The notes below the pieces were generated by a model. That model was given only the letters and a program-made list of their open reading frames with translations. It did not search any database and was not told the origin of the DNA. This document shows positions 25,907 through 34,532 of a stretch of DNA of 64,000 bases, one piece after another (within the stretch, counting starts at the first letter, position 1; every line of letters starts with the position of its first letter). This DNA is from Mesorhizobium loti. Its GTDB lineage: Bacteria; Pseudomonadota; Alphaproteobacteria; Rhizobiales; Rhizobiaceae. The position numbers and the translations under genes are program-made. Location of the stretch: positions 1 to 64,000 of the forward strand of contig NZ_QGGH01000009.1 in assembly GCF_003148495.1 (NCBI RefSeq), written 5' to 3'.

Positions 25907-27130
25907 TTAGCTATCGTCTTCGGCGGGCGCTGCCTGTCCGGCCGCCCTGCGGCGCAGCATCTTGGTCAGCTTCCAGATCGTCGGGCTGTTCTTGATGAAG
26001 GCCTTGAGCCCTGTGCCTTGCCGAAGCGCCAGCGCCAGCACGCGGCCCTTCAGGGTCAGCGGTATCAGCACTTCGAAATGCCGGGTTTCGATATCACACC
26101 ACAGCCGCTTGTAAGGCTCGTCGCCGACCGAGAAATCATAGACCTTGAAACCGGCCTCGCAGGCTTCCTGGATGTTGTCGAAGAACAGGAAATCGCCGGG
26201 GCTGGTGTGGCCGAGATCGTCCTCGGCGATCGCGCCGAACTCGCAGATCAGTCGCTTGCCTGAACGGCTCGACCCGGTGATGGCGCGCAGCTTGCCGGCA
26301 ACCTCGAGCCCGTGCAGCATGAAGGAGGGCTCGTCCTCGGCAAGCGCTTGCGAAAACAGCGCGCGGAAGAAGCCGCGCACCTGCCTGTCGCCGAAGACGT
26401 TGGCGATGCCCATCTTGCGGAAGCGGAATTCCTTCATCTCGAAAAAGGCGTCGAGCAGCCTGTTCGCCTCGTCGGCGGTTCTGGCTTCGATGCGGCGATG
26501 ACTGCCGACGGCTTCGAACTTGCGTGTCTGCGAACGGTGCTTCTTGCGCTTGCGTTTGCCGCTGGCGCGAGAAAGCAGCGCATCGAAGCCGCCGTCGAGG
26601 TCAACGGCCAGCGACAGATTGGGGCTGGCAAAATGGTCAAGCGCGCCTAGGGGATTGGCGACGCCGTCGAGATCGGGCAGCAATCGTTCCAGTGCGACGA
26701 GATCGATGTCCGGACGTGCCTTGGCGATGGCCGTCAGCATCGCTCGGATGGCCGGAACATCTGATCTGGCCAGCCAGTGCGGATCCGCGGCGACGAAGTT
26801 GCCATTGGCGTGGCGGCCACCCATTAAGCGGGCGACGCGGAACGGACCGCTGGCGGTGACCTCCAGGGCCAACGAGAAAACCGGCTTGCCTTCGGTGCTC
26901 AGTGTCGCAACGAGCAGATCCGGTCGGACCTCGGCAGCCCAGCTCAGGATCCAGGCAGCACTCTGCGGCGGTGCAAACAGGGCCGAGCGGCAGAACTCGG
27001 CATAGGCCACCAGTCCGTCCGTGGACGCCACTGAAATCGACAGGCCGGCATGGTTCCGTGGCAAGGCGCGCGACGACGCCTCGGTCGCCGCAAGCCGATT
27101 GCCGTCAAATGACGCTGCAGCGTCAACCAT
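25907..27130 (-). CDS. CelD/BcsL-type acetyltransferase (FemAB-like GNAT)
   Basis: The 407-residue protein matches the cellulose-biosynthesis CelD-like acetyltransferase family. SGKRKRKKHRSQTRKFE (about 190-206) and the later HTSPGDFLFFDNIQEACEAG with YDFSVGDEPYKRLWCD are typical. These proteins occur in exopolysaccharide loci and are thought to acylate the glycan or a precursor. Its length is normal. It is divergent from the deacetylase gene at 27222, with about 90 bp between. Confidence 0.82.
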   Translation of the reverse strand: MVDAAASFDGNRLAATEASSRALPRNHAGLSISVASTDGLVAYAEFCRSALFAPPQSAAWILSWAAEVRPDLLVATLSTEGKPVFSLALEVTASGPFRVARLMGGRHANGNFVAADPHWLARSDVPAIRAMLTAIAKARPDIDLVALERLLPDLDGVANPLGALDHFASPNLSLAVDLDGGFDALLSRASGKRKRKKHRSQTRKFEAVGSHRRIEARTADEANRLLDAFFEMKEFRFRKMGIANVFGDRQVRGFFRALFSQALAEDEPSFMLHGLEVAGKLRAITGSSRSGKRLICEFGAIAEDDLGHTSPGDFLFFDNIQEACEAGFKVYDFSVGDEPYKRLWCDIETRHFEVLIPLTLKGRVLALALRQGTGLKAFIKNSPTIWKLTKMLRRRAAGQAAPAEDDS

Positions 27131-27221
27131 ACCTCAATCCTTAGGGCGTATTGATCGCGATTTGGGGGTTCGCGTAGGCGCATTCCGTGCTTGGATCAGC
27201 CTAGGCGCAAAAGGTGAATGA

Positions 27222-28280
27222 ATGATCGACGGCGGGGAGGCAATCCGGAAACTGGCGCTGAACGTCGCCCGCTATACCGGTCTCGCACCGCTGGCCAAAC
27301 CATTCATCGGCGGCATCGGCGCCATCCTGATGCTGCATCGCGTTACCGCGACGCCGGAAAGGCCCGACAGCGTCAACCGGCATCTCAACATTGCTCCCGG
27401 TTTCCTCGATGCCATGATCGCCGACATGAAGGCGCATGGTTATGCCTTTGTCTCCATGGACGAAGCCGTTGAGCGCATCAAGGCAGGCGGCAAGGGCGGC
27501 GAGTTTGCCACCATCACCGCCGACGACGCTTATCGCGACAACATGACCGAGGCGCTGCCGGTGCTGGAGAAGCACGGCGCGCCGATCACCATCTATGTAG
27601 CGCCGGGGCTGATCAACGGCACGGCCGACCTGTGGTGGGATGTGGTCGAGGATATCGTCAAAGCGCGCGATAGCCTCACTCTGACGCGACCGAATGGTCC
27701 CCTGACGATCGATTGCTCGACACCTGCGAAGAAACTGCAGGCCAATGCACGCCTGCACGCCTATCTCACCTCCGAAGTCCGCGAGGAGGACCTGCAGGCG
27801 GTGTTGCGCGATCTGGCTCGCTCAAATGGCATCGACGCCGACGGCCCGCGATTGCGCACATTGATGAGTTGGGACGAGATCCGCGGCATGGCCGCGCATC
27901 CGCTGGTGACGATCGGCGCCCACACGATCAACCACAGCAATCTGAAGCGGCTTTCCGAAACCGGTGCCCGGCACGAGATCGGCGCCGTGCGCGGCATGTT
28001 GCAGGCCGAACTGGGCGAGAAGCCCAGCCATTTCGCCTACCCCTATGGTTATGCCAGCGCTGTCGGCTGCCGCGAGGTGGGCTTTGCCCGCGACGCCGGC
28101 TACACCTCCGCCGTGACGACGCGCCACGGTGTGCTGCGTGCCGAGCATGCCGGCTTCCTGCATGCCTTGCCGCGCATTTCAGTCAACGGCCGCTACCAGA
28201 GCCTTGCCCATATCCGCACCATGCTGTCGGGCGTGACGACGCCGCTCGCCAATGCCGGCAAGATGGTCGTTACCATCTGA
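27222..28280 (+). CDS. NodB-type polysaccharide deacetylase
   Basis: The 352-residue protein has the carbohydrate esterase family 4 pattern: motif 1 ITADDAYRDNM (metal and catalytic Asp pair) and motif 2 IGAHTINHSNLKRL (the HxxxH metal ligands), followed by HFAYPYGYASA. The reaction removes N- or O-acetyl groups from a sugar polymer or lipid-linked unit. No signal peptide is seen, so it probably works in the cytoplasm on precursors or lipid-linked intermediates. AAAAGGTG precedes the ATG. It closes the exopolysaccharide locus. Confidence 0.85.
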   Translation: MIDGGEAIRKLALNVARYTGLAPLAKPFIGGIGAILMLHRVTATPERPDSVNRHLNIAPGFLDAMIADMKAHGYAFVSMDEAVERIKAGGKGGEFATITADDAYRDNMTEALPVLEKHGAPITIYVAPGLINGTADLWWDVVEDIVKARDSLTLTRPNGPLTIDCSTPAKKLQANARLHAYLTSEVREEDLQAVLRDLARSNGIDADGPRLRTLMSWDEIRGMAAHPLVTIGAHTINHSNLKRLSETGARHEIGAVRGMLQAELGEKPSHFAYPYGYASAVGCREVGFARDAGYTSAVTTRHGVLRAEHAGFLHALPRISVNGRYQSLAHIRTMLSGVTTPLANAGKMVVTI

Positions 28281-28296
28281 TGGGGTCGGGTTCCGC

Positions 28297-28512
28297 CTAG
28301 CGCTTGGTCCGTGGCTCCAGCATCAGCCATTTGATGATGCCCATCGCCGGCAGCACCCAGAGCAGGCCGCTGAGCAGGAAGAACAGGAAATGCACCCACG
28401 GGCCCGATTCCGACAGCCGGGCGACCGCGAAGATCGATGCGACCAGCGCATAGATGATGACCAGCGCCACCAGCAGGAACATTCCGATCAGCTTTTTCAG
28501 GCGCAGGGGCAT
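28297..28512 (-). CDS. DUF2842 small membrane protein
   Basis: The 71-residue protein has two membrane helices (about 8-28 and 40-62) with a PWVHFLFFLLSGLLWVLPAM segment, the DUF2842 signature found in alphaproteobacteria. Function unknown. It sits divergently from ctaA, a position I recall in other rhizobia. The start is the ATG complementing 28510-28512; a longer frame to 28680 is not supported. Confidence 0.78.
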   Translation of the reverse strand: MPLRLKKLIGMFLLVALVIIYALVASIFAVARLSESGPWVHFLFFLLSGLLWVLPAMGIIKWLMLEPRTKR

Positions 28513-28710
28513 GGTTGGTCTCCTGGTCGAGCATGCCGGCAATTCGCACAGGCGGCCCGGCAAGCTCAAGGGCTGTTGCCCCGCATAGGCCTTGACGCGA
28601 AGCTGTGCAACCGGTGAGGCGCGGCGCGACGGCGTGCCGCGCCGCATGGCCTTGCCAGCACGGGTGCGATGGTCCACCAATCCGCCAAACCAACCTGCCG
28701 GGACAAGATC

Positions 28711-29802
28711 ATGGCTGCCATATCAGCTGCTGCGCCATACGTCGCCCGCGACCGCGACCTGCATAACCGGGCGCTGCTGCGCGGCTGGCTCTATGTGGTG
28801 CTTCTGGTGCTGTTTGCGCTGGTGCTGGTCGGCGGCGCCACGAGGCTAACCGATTCCGGCCTGTCGATTACGGAGTGGAAGCCGATCCACGGCGTGATAC
28901 CGCCGCTCAACGACGCCGAGTGGCAAGAGGAATTCCAGCTCTATCAGCAGATCCCGCAATATGCCGAGCTCAACAAGGGCATGAGCATCGAGGCCTTCAA
29001 GTCGATCTTCTGGTGGGAATGGGCGCACCGCATCCTGGCGCGCAGCGTCGGCCTGGTCTTTGCCCTGCCGCTGCTGTTCTTCTGGGCGACGCGCCGCGTC
29101 GAGCGCGGCCTGGGACCGAAACTCGTGGGCATTCTCTTGCTCGGCGGCCTGCAGGGCGCCATCGGCTGGTGGATGGTGGCCTCCGGTCTGGTCGACCGGG
29201 TCTCCGTCAGCCAGTACCGGCTGGCGACCCACCTGACACTCGCGGCGCTGATCTTCACCGCGACCATGGTGGTCGCGCGCGGACTGGCGCCGCATTCCGA
29301 ACCCGCCGCCGATCGGTCGACGCAGAGGCTGGCTGGCTTCATCGTGCTGCTGGCGCTGATCCAGATCTATCTCGGAGGCCTGGTCGCCGGGCTCGACGCC
29401 GGCTTGAGCTACAACACCTGGCCGCTGATGGATGGCAAGATCATCCCTGGCGACCTGCTGATCCTCGAGCCGGCATGGCGCAACTTCTTCGAAAGCCCGA
29501 AGACGGTGCAGTTCATCCATCGGCTCGGCGCCTATACGGTGTTCATCGTGGCCTTGTGGCACATGATCGCCACGCGCCGGCGGCTGCCAGGCTCAACGCA
29601 TGCGCGGCGCGCGACGTTGCTGTTTCTGCTGGTGCTGGTGCAGGCCTCGATCGGCATCGGCACGCTGCTGATGCATGTGCCGCTGCATATGGCGCTGACC
29701 CATCAAGCCTTTGCACTGATTGTGCTGGGCTTTGCATCAGCGCATTGGCGCGGCACCAAGGGCGCCTATCCCTTGCCGCATGCAATCGCGCTCAGGAGCT
29801 GA
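28711..29802 (+). CDS. ctaA: Heme A synthase (COX15/CtaA)
   Basis: The 363-residue inner-membrane protein has eight predicted helices and the conserved heme-ligand histidines in WEWAHRILAR, RLATHLTLA, VQFIHRLGAY and LTHQAFAL. It oxidises the methyl group of heme O to the formyl group of heme A, needed by cytochrome aa3 oxidases. GATRLTDSGLSITEWKPIHG after the first helix is a family hallmark. I used the ATG at 28711, preceded by GGGAC; 14 extra residues upstream are possible. No ctaB or cox genes are in the window. Confidence 0.93.
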   Translation: MAAISAAAPYVARDRDLHNRALLRGWLYVVLLVLFALVLVGGATRLTDSGLSITEWKPIHGVIPPLNDAEWQEEFQLYQQIPQYAELNKGMSIEAFKSIFWWEWAHRILARSVGLVFALPLLFFWATRRVERGLGPKLVGILLLGGLQGAIGWWMVASGLVDRVSVSQYRLATHLTLAALIFTATMVVARGLAPHSEPAADRSTQRLAGFIVLLALIQIYLGGLVAGLDAGLSYNTWPLMDGKIIPGDLLILEPAWRNFFESPKTVQFIHRLGAYTVFIVALWHMIATRRRLPGSTHARRATLLFLLVLVQASIGIGTLLMHVPLHMALTHQAFALIVLGFASAHWRGTKGAYPLPHAIALRS

Positions 29803-29821
29803 TCCCGAGCCGATCGGCCAG

Positions 29822-30139
29822 TCACATCCAGAATTCGTTTGACGATGTCGTCTTCTCGCCGTCGAACTCCGCCTGACGCAACGCTGCGGCGGATGGTGCA
29901 GACTGCCCCTGATCGGCCTTGGCTGCCTTGTCGGCGGCCTTGAGCGCATCGAGCTTGGCTTGGGCCACGGCGATATCCTGCTGCACCTGGGCGGCCTTGA
30001 CCTGATCCTTGATGGCCTTGGCCTGGTCTTCCAAATCCTGAATCTGCTTTTCGAGCGCGGCCTCCTGGGCTGCATTGCTCGACGAACTGGACGAGGAATG
30101 CTGGGTTGCCGGTGAGGAACCCGAAATCGCGCTGACCAT
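29822..30139 (-). CDS. Hypothetical coiled-coil protein
   Basis: The 105-residue product has a Ser-rich start (residues 1-25, with a seven-Ser run) followed by a strong coiled coil (about 25-80, ALEKQIQDLEDQAKAIKDQV). It has no signal peptide or membrane helix. The shape recalls FlxA-like proteins, but I do not claim homology. It converges on ctaA with only 20 bp between the stops. Confidence 0.6.
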   Translation of the reverse strand: MVSAISGSSPATQHSSSSSSSNAAQEAALEKQIQDLEDQAKAIKDQVKAAQVQQDIAVAQAKLDALKAADKAAKADQGQSAPSAAALRQAEFDGEKTTSSNEFWM

Positions 30140-30223
30140 GACAAATCCCGAAGTGGAGCCGAGACCAGTCAGTAGCCCATTGTGGTGAACAAGCGGTTAG
30201 CACCGCGCCGTTGCCCCGTGCGA

Positions 30224-31063
30224 TCAGAAGCTTGCCCGCACCGCCCGGATCGCCCCGGCGATCGACAATTCGCGATTCTCCTCGACCGCGTTGCCGTCCT
30301 CATGATGCCAGGACGCCGACAGGCACCCATAGGCGATGGCATGATCGAGGATGGCTGGTGGTGTCTGGCCCAGTGTTCTGGCAAAGACGTCCGCCATATG
30401 CGCTGTTCGCTCCGGATCGAGGCAAAGCTCATCTCGGTCGAGCGGGTTGTAGAACATGTTCGCGGCGTCGAAGCCGGGATCGCCGAGAACCCCCTTCGGA
30501 TCGATGGCCAGCCAGCCGCGCCGCCCGTGCAGGATGTTTTCGTGATGCAGGTCGCCATGCAGGGGCCTGATATCATGTGGATCCGCCAGCAGCCGGTCGG
30601 CAATGATGGCGGCCTCGACATAAAGGCTGTCATGGTCCGAATCGCGGTCGGTTGCGGCCTTCTTGAATAAGCTTGAAAACCGTTCCCTGAGCGGCTGAAG
30701 CTCGGGCGGGAAGGGGTCTTTCCCCTGTGAAAACAGTTTTGCCATCACATCGGCCGCGATTTCAGTGGCGGCGTTGTCGCTCTGTTCGTCGAGAACCTGC
30801 TGCAGCAGGGTTTCACCGGCATATTCGAGCAGCATGCTGTGGCCGTCGCGGCCGAGCAGACGCACCGCGCCTTCGCCGCGCCGCCAGGCAAGATAATGCT
30901 CTCCGCGCAACTCGTCGGCGACATCGTCGAAAGGCTTGAGTGCCTTGACGATCGCCGGCGAGCCGTCTTCTCGCAAAACCTTCCAGATACGGCTCGAAAA
31001 GGTCTCGGCAATGAGTTCGGGCGCCCTGACTTTCCAGCGCGTCGGAAAGGTTGGCGCGTCCAT
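30224..31063 (-). CDS. Aminoglycoside/hydroxyurea phosphotransferase family protein
   Basis: The 279-residue protein is an APH(6)/StrB-like kinase. The catalytic loop is PLHGDLHHENIL (about residue 167) and the metal-binding motif is AIDPKGVLGDPGFDAANMF (about 186). The family phosphorylates streptomycin or hydroxyurea, but most chromosomal copies have no proven resistance role. Its start overlaps the argC stop (TGATG), so it is translated with an arginine-biosynthesis gene, which points to a metabolic small-molecule kinase rather than an acquired resistance gene. Confidence 0.82.
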   Translation of the reverse strand: MDAPTFPTRWKVRAPELIAETFSSRIWKVLREDGSPAIVKALKPFDDVADELRGEHYLAWRRGEGAVRLLGRDGHSMLLEYAGETLLQQVLDEQSDNAATEIAADVMAKLFSQGKDPFPPELQPLRERFSSLFKKAATDRDSDHDSLYVEAAIIADRLLADPHDIRPLHGDLHHENILHGRRGWLAIDPKGVLGDPGFDAANMFYNPLDRDELCLDPERTAHMADVFARTLGQTPPAILDHAIAYGCLSASWHHEDGNAVEENRELSIAGAIRAVRASF

Positions 31064-31989
31064 CAGAGGCCGAGCATCAGGTCCATGTTCTGGACGGCAG
31101 CACCCGAGGCACCTTTGCCGAGATTGTCGTAGACCGCCAGCAGCAGTGCCTGCGCCCGTTTGTCGTTGGCGAAGACATAGACCTTCATCCGGTTGGTGCC
31201 GTTGTAGATCTCCGGATCGATTTCCGGCATGCGCTCCGAATGCGCGTAGGGCGCCACCTCGACCACACCGCCCTTGATGGCGGCGAAATGGTCGGCGATC
31301 GCCGCATGCAGCTCCGCACCCGTCGGCACATGGTCGAGGCCGCCAAGCTGCAATGGCACAACGGTGATCATGCCCTGGGCGAAATTGCCGACCGCCGGCT
31401 GCATGATCGGATCATGCGACAGCCTGGCATAGGCCCTCAGTTCCGGCACGTGCTTGTGCTGCAGAGTGAGGCCGTAGGGCAGGAATTCCGAGGCGTCCTC
31501 GCCCTTGGCGACATAGTCCTCGATCATCGGCCGTCCGCCGCCCGAATAGCCCGAAATGCCGTTGACGGTGATCGGGAAATCCGCCGGCAGCAGGCCGGCG
31601 GTGACCAGCGGCCGCAGCGTTGCGATCGGTCCCTGCGGCCAGCAGCCGGGGTTGGCGACGCGTTTTGCCGAGGCAATCGTCTTCGCCTGTGTCTTGTCCA
31701 TCTCGGCGAAGCCATACGCCCAGCCTTCCGCCACGCGATGCGCGGTCGACGCATCGATGACCTTGGTGGTGCTGTTGGCGATCAGCGAAACACTCTCCTT
31801 TGCCGCATCGTCGGGCAGGCACAGGATCGCGACATCGGCGGCATTGAGGAACTCGGCGCGCGCAGCCGTTTCCTTGCGGCGCTCGGCGGGAACCGAGATG
31901 ATTTCCAGGTCGCCGCGCTCAGCCAGCAACGCCCGGATCTGCAGGCCGGTGGTGCCGTGTTCGCCGTCGATGAAGATTTTCGGTTTCAT
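31063..31989 (-). CDS. argC: N-acetyl-gamma-glutamyl-phosphate reductase
   Basis: The 308-residue protein is the short, type-2 form of ArgC. The Rossmann start is IFIDGEHGTTGLQIRALLAE and the catalytic Cys is in ANPGCWPQGP (about residue 117). It reduces N-acetylglutamyl phosphate to the semialdehyde with NADPH, the third step of arginine synthesis. It follows speB by 30 bp on the minus strand. I recall argC-speB next to rpsI-rplM in Sinorhizobium, which supports the assignment. Confidence 0.93.
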   Translation of the reverse strand: MKPKIFIDGEHGTTGLQIRALLAERGDLEIISVPAERRKETAARAEFLNAADVAILCLPDDAAKESVSLIANSTTKVIDASTAHRVAEGWAYGFAEMDKTQAKTIASAKRVANPGCWPQGPIATLRPLVTAGLLPADFPITVNGISGYSGGGRPMIEDYVAKGEDASEFLPYGLTLQHKHVPELRAYARLSHDPIMQPAVGNFAQGMITVVPLQLGGLDHVPTGAELHAAIADHFAAIKGGVVEVAPYAHSERMPEIDPEIYNGTNRMKVYVFANDKRAQALLLAVYDNLGKGASGAAVQNMDLMLGL

Positions 31990-32019
31990 GGATTGATCAA
32001 ATTCCCTGATATTCTAGGA

Positions 32020-33027
32020 CTATATGCCGTTACCGTGGTTCACTGCGGCACCGTTGTGATGGCCGTTGTTCAGCTCTTCAAGCCGTGCCTTTCGCTCCGC
32101 CAGCAGGCCGAGATATTGCATGGCCACCATGGAGCCGGCGATCGCCGTTATATCGGCGTGATCATAGGCCGGCGCAACCTCTACGACATCGGCGCCGACA
32201 ATATCGATCTGGTTGAGCTGGCGCAGCGTCGAAAGGATCTTCGCCGAGGACGGTCCGCCGGCAACCGGCGTGCCGGTTCCCGGCGCATAGGCCGGATCGA
32301 GGCAGTCGATGTCGAAGGTGAGATAGGTCTTCTTGCCGCCGGTGCGGTCGACGATGGCGTAGGCGATGTCGGACGCCCGCATCTCCTCGATTTCATGGCC
32401 GTAGAGGATCTTGATGCCGAACGTGTCGGGCGCATGGGTGCGGATGCCGATCTGGATCGACCGGTCGGGATCGATGATGCCTTCCTTGACGGCGCGGCCG
32501 ACGAAGGATCCGTGGTCGATGCGCTTGCCGTCGTCCGGCCAGGTATCCTGATGGGCGTCGAATTGCACCAAAGCGAGCGGCCCATGGATGGCGGCATGCG
32601 CCTTGAGCAGCGGCCAGGTGACGAAATGGTCGCCGCCGAGCGTCAGCAGGAAGGCGCCGGATTTGAGGATCTTCGCCGCTTCGCGCTCGATCGTGCCGGG
32701 CGTCTTCTGGTGGTTGCCCGAGTCGAGCAGGCAATCGCCATAGTCGACGACCGCCAGATGCTCGAACAGATCGCGTGAGAACGGATATTGCGGGTCGTTG
32801 TCGAGGATCGCCGAGGCGCGGCGAATCGCCTGCGGCCCGAAGCGGGCGCCGGGCCGGTTGGTGACGGCGGCATCGAAGGGAATACCCCACACCACCGCAT
32901 CCGCGCCCTTCACGTCCTTGGTGTATTTGCGCCGCATGAACGACAGTGCGCCGGAGTAGGTCGGCTCGAATGCGGCGCCCGTTTTGGAACGGGCGGTGAA
33001 GGCGTTGTCGATGTTGTTGTTCGCCAT
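32020..33027 (-). CDS. speB: Agmatinase
   Basis: The 335-residue ureohydrolase has the three manganese motifs LGGDHFVTWP, VQFDAHQDTWPDDG and YLTFDIDCLDPAYAPGTGTP. The reaction splits agmatine into putrescine and urea. The C-terminal tail (NNGHHNGAAVNHGNGI) is Asn/His/Gly-rich and not part of the fold. The start at the ATG complementing 33025-33027 has GAGGATC upstream; a further 11 codons are open. It is co-directional with argC. Confidence 0.92.
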   Translation of the reverse strand: MANNNIDNAFTARSKTGAAFEPTYSGALSFMRRKYTKDVKGADAVVWGIPFDAAVTNRPGARFGPQAIRRASAILDNDPQYPFSRDLFEHLAVVDYGDCLLDSGNHQKTPGTIEREAAKILKSGAFLLTLGGDHFVTWPLLKAHAAIHGPLALVQFDAHQDTWPDDGKRIDHGSFVGRAVKEGIIDPDRSIQIGIRTHAPDTFGIKILYGHEIEEMRASDIAYAIVDRTGGKKTYLTFDIDCLDPAYAPGTGTPVAGGPSSAKILSTLRQLNQIDIVGADVVEVAPAYDHADITAIAGSMVAMQYLGLLAERKARLEELNNGHHNGAAVNHGNGI

Positions 33028-33151
33028 TACGGATCCTCGTTTTTCATCGGGGTGCAACAACTACAGAACCGGCACGGAAGATGCCAGTCACAGCTTGGCG
33101 AGACGGAGTGGCGCTGCGCGAGTGCCACGGCAAGACAGGATTTGTATCATC

Positions 33152-34360
33152 ATGACGCAGACGGCATTTCTCAACGCCACGCGTGCCGCGGCGTCGACCC
33201 ACACCGGTACGATCGCCGGTGAACGCTTCCTGGTCCTTGATTCGTGGCGCGGTATCTGTGCGCTTCTGGTGGCATTGTTTCACTTCCCGACCGGTTCGAC
33301 GATTTCGCAAAGCGCCTTCATCGGTTCGTCCTACCTCTTCGTCGATTTCTTCTTCGTTCTGTCCGGCTTCGTCATTGCCAGCAGCTACGGCAATCGGCTC
33401 AATCAGCCGGAACAGGTTGCTCGCTTCGCCCTGGTCCGTTTCGGTCGCATCTACCCGCTGCATCTGCTCATGCTTGCCGCCTTTGCCGGCTTCGAGCTGC
33501 TGCGGCTGATGTTGCCGCAACTGCATGGCACCGGGGCTGCTCCCTTCACCGGCGGCTTCGACCCTAGGAGTCTGCTTGCCAATCTTCTCCTGCTCCAGGG
33601 TGTCGGCTTCGAAGATCAATTGACCTGGAATGCGCCAAGCTGGAGCATTTCGGCCGAGTTCTTCGCCTATCTCTTGTTTGCTGGCGTGGTCTTCGTCGCC
33701 GGCGCGCGCGCCTGGATATGGTTCGTTGCCGCCGCCGTCACCGCGCCGCTGTTCCTGCTCGGCTTCTCGACCCATCATATGGATGTGTCCTTCGATTTCG
33801 GCTTCATCCGCTGCCTGTACGGCTTCTCGCTCGGCGCCTTGCTGGCCTGGTTTCAGCATGATTCCATTGCAGGGGCACGACAGGCCCTCGCCAGGAGTGG
33901 CCCACGGATGGACTGGACCCTTGCTGAAATCGTCATGATGGCCGTCATCGTGCTTTTCGTTTCGCTGGCCGGCGGCAATGATTTCGGCATCGCGGCACCC
34001 ATGGTGTTCGCGCTGGCGCTGTTTCTGTTCGCCCATGAAGGCGGCTGGATCAGCGCCTTGCTGAGAGCCCCGGTCATGCTGACGCTCGGCGCGCTGTCCT
34101 ATTCGATCTACATGGTCCACATCTTCGTCCAGGCGCGCCTGATCAACGTCGCCGGGCTTGTCGAACGCAAGCTGGGCCTCGGCCTGATTGGCGACTTCAT
34201 GCTGCGCGGCCAGCCTGCCACCGGCTTCGGCGCCGGCTGGACGGGAGCGGTGGCGATCGTCGTCATGCTCGCCGCCACCATCGCCGCATCCTGGATCACC
34301 TGGCGTTTCGTCGAGATGCCGGCCATGGCGTGGTTCCGCCGGCTCTCGAAACGCATCTGA
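33152..34360 (+). CDS. Acyltransferase 3 family membrane protein
   Basis: The 402-residue protein has about ten membrane helices and the family's start VLDSWRGICALLVALFHF (catalytic His in the first helix) with LFVDFFFVLSGFVIASSYG. These OafA/NodX-like enzymes O-acylate surface polysaccharides, lipopolysaccharide or Nod-factor-like glycans from acyl-CoA. The start is the ATG at 33152. It is divergent from speB and precedes a glycerophosphodiesterase, separated by a dispersed repeat, so the two need not be one operon. Confidence 0.85.
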   Translation: MTQTAFLNATRAAASTHTGTIAGERFLVLDSWRGICALLVALFHFPTGSTISQSAFIGSSYLFVDFFFVLSGFVIASSYGNRLNQPEQVARFALVRFGRIYPLHLLMLAAFAGFELLRLMLPQLHGTGAAPFTGGFDPRSLLANLLLLQGVGFEDQLTWNAPSWSISAEFFAYLLFAGVVFVAGARAWIWFVAAAVTAPLFLLGFSTHHMDVSFDFGFIRCLYGFSLGALLAWFQHDSIAGARQALARSGPRMDWTLAEIVMMAVIVLFVSLAGGNDFGIAAPMVFALALFLFAHEGGWISALLRAPVMLTLGALSYSIYMVHIFVQARLINVAGLVERKLGLGLIGDFMLRGQPATGFGAGWTGAVAIVVMLAATIAASWITWRFVEMPAMAWFRRLSKRI

Positions 34361-34373
34361 GGAGAGCTTTTGC

Positions 34374-34444
34374 GAGCATGATCCCGAAAAGTGGAAGCCG
34401 GTTTTCTCGGACAAACGGAAACCGTTTGTCCAGAGATCATGCTC
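34374..34444. repeat. Dispersed rhizobial intergenic palindrome
   Basis: GAGCATGATC at the left and GATCATGCTC at the right enclose CCGAAAAGTGGAAGCCGG, ACAAACGG and CCGTTTGT arms. The whole folds into a compound hairpin of about 71 bp. The same kind of element (GCATGATC...CCGAAAA) is scattered between genes in rhizobial genomes, and a related copy is at 54753-54799. Confidence 0.65.
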
Positions 34445-34532
34445 AAACCAGAAATCCGCTAGCCGGCTTCGTTCACCCAGATGTCACGGGCATCGCCTAT
34501 CCGGGTTTCGATCCGGCAAGGAGCGATTCTCG

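Noticed and set aside
27222..28280. Nodulation gene nodB
   Set aside because: It shares the deacetylase domain, but there is no nod box, nodA or nodC nearby and the context is an exopolysaccharide locus.
30224..31063. Acquired antibiotic-resistance gene
   Set aside because: The APH-like gene is translationally coupled to argC, has host-like composition and no mobile elements nearby.
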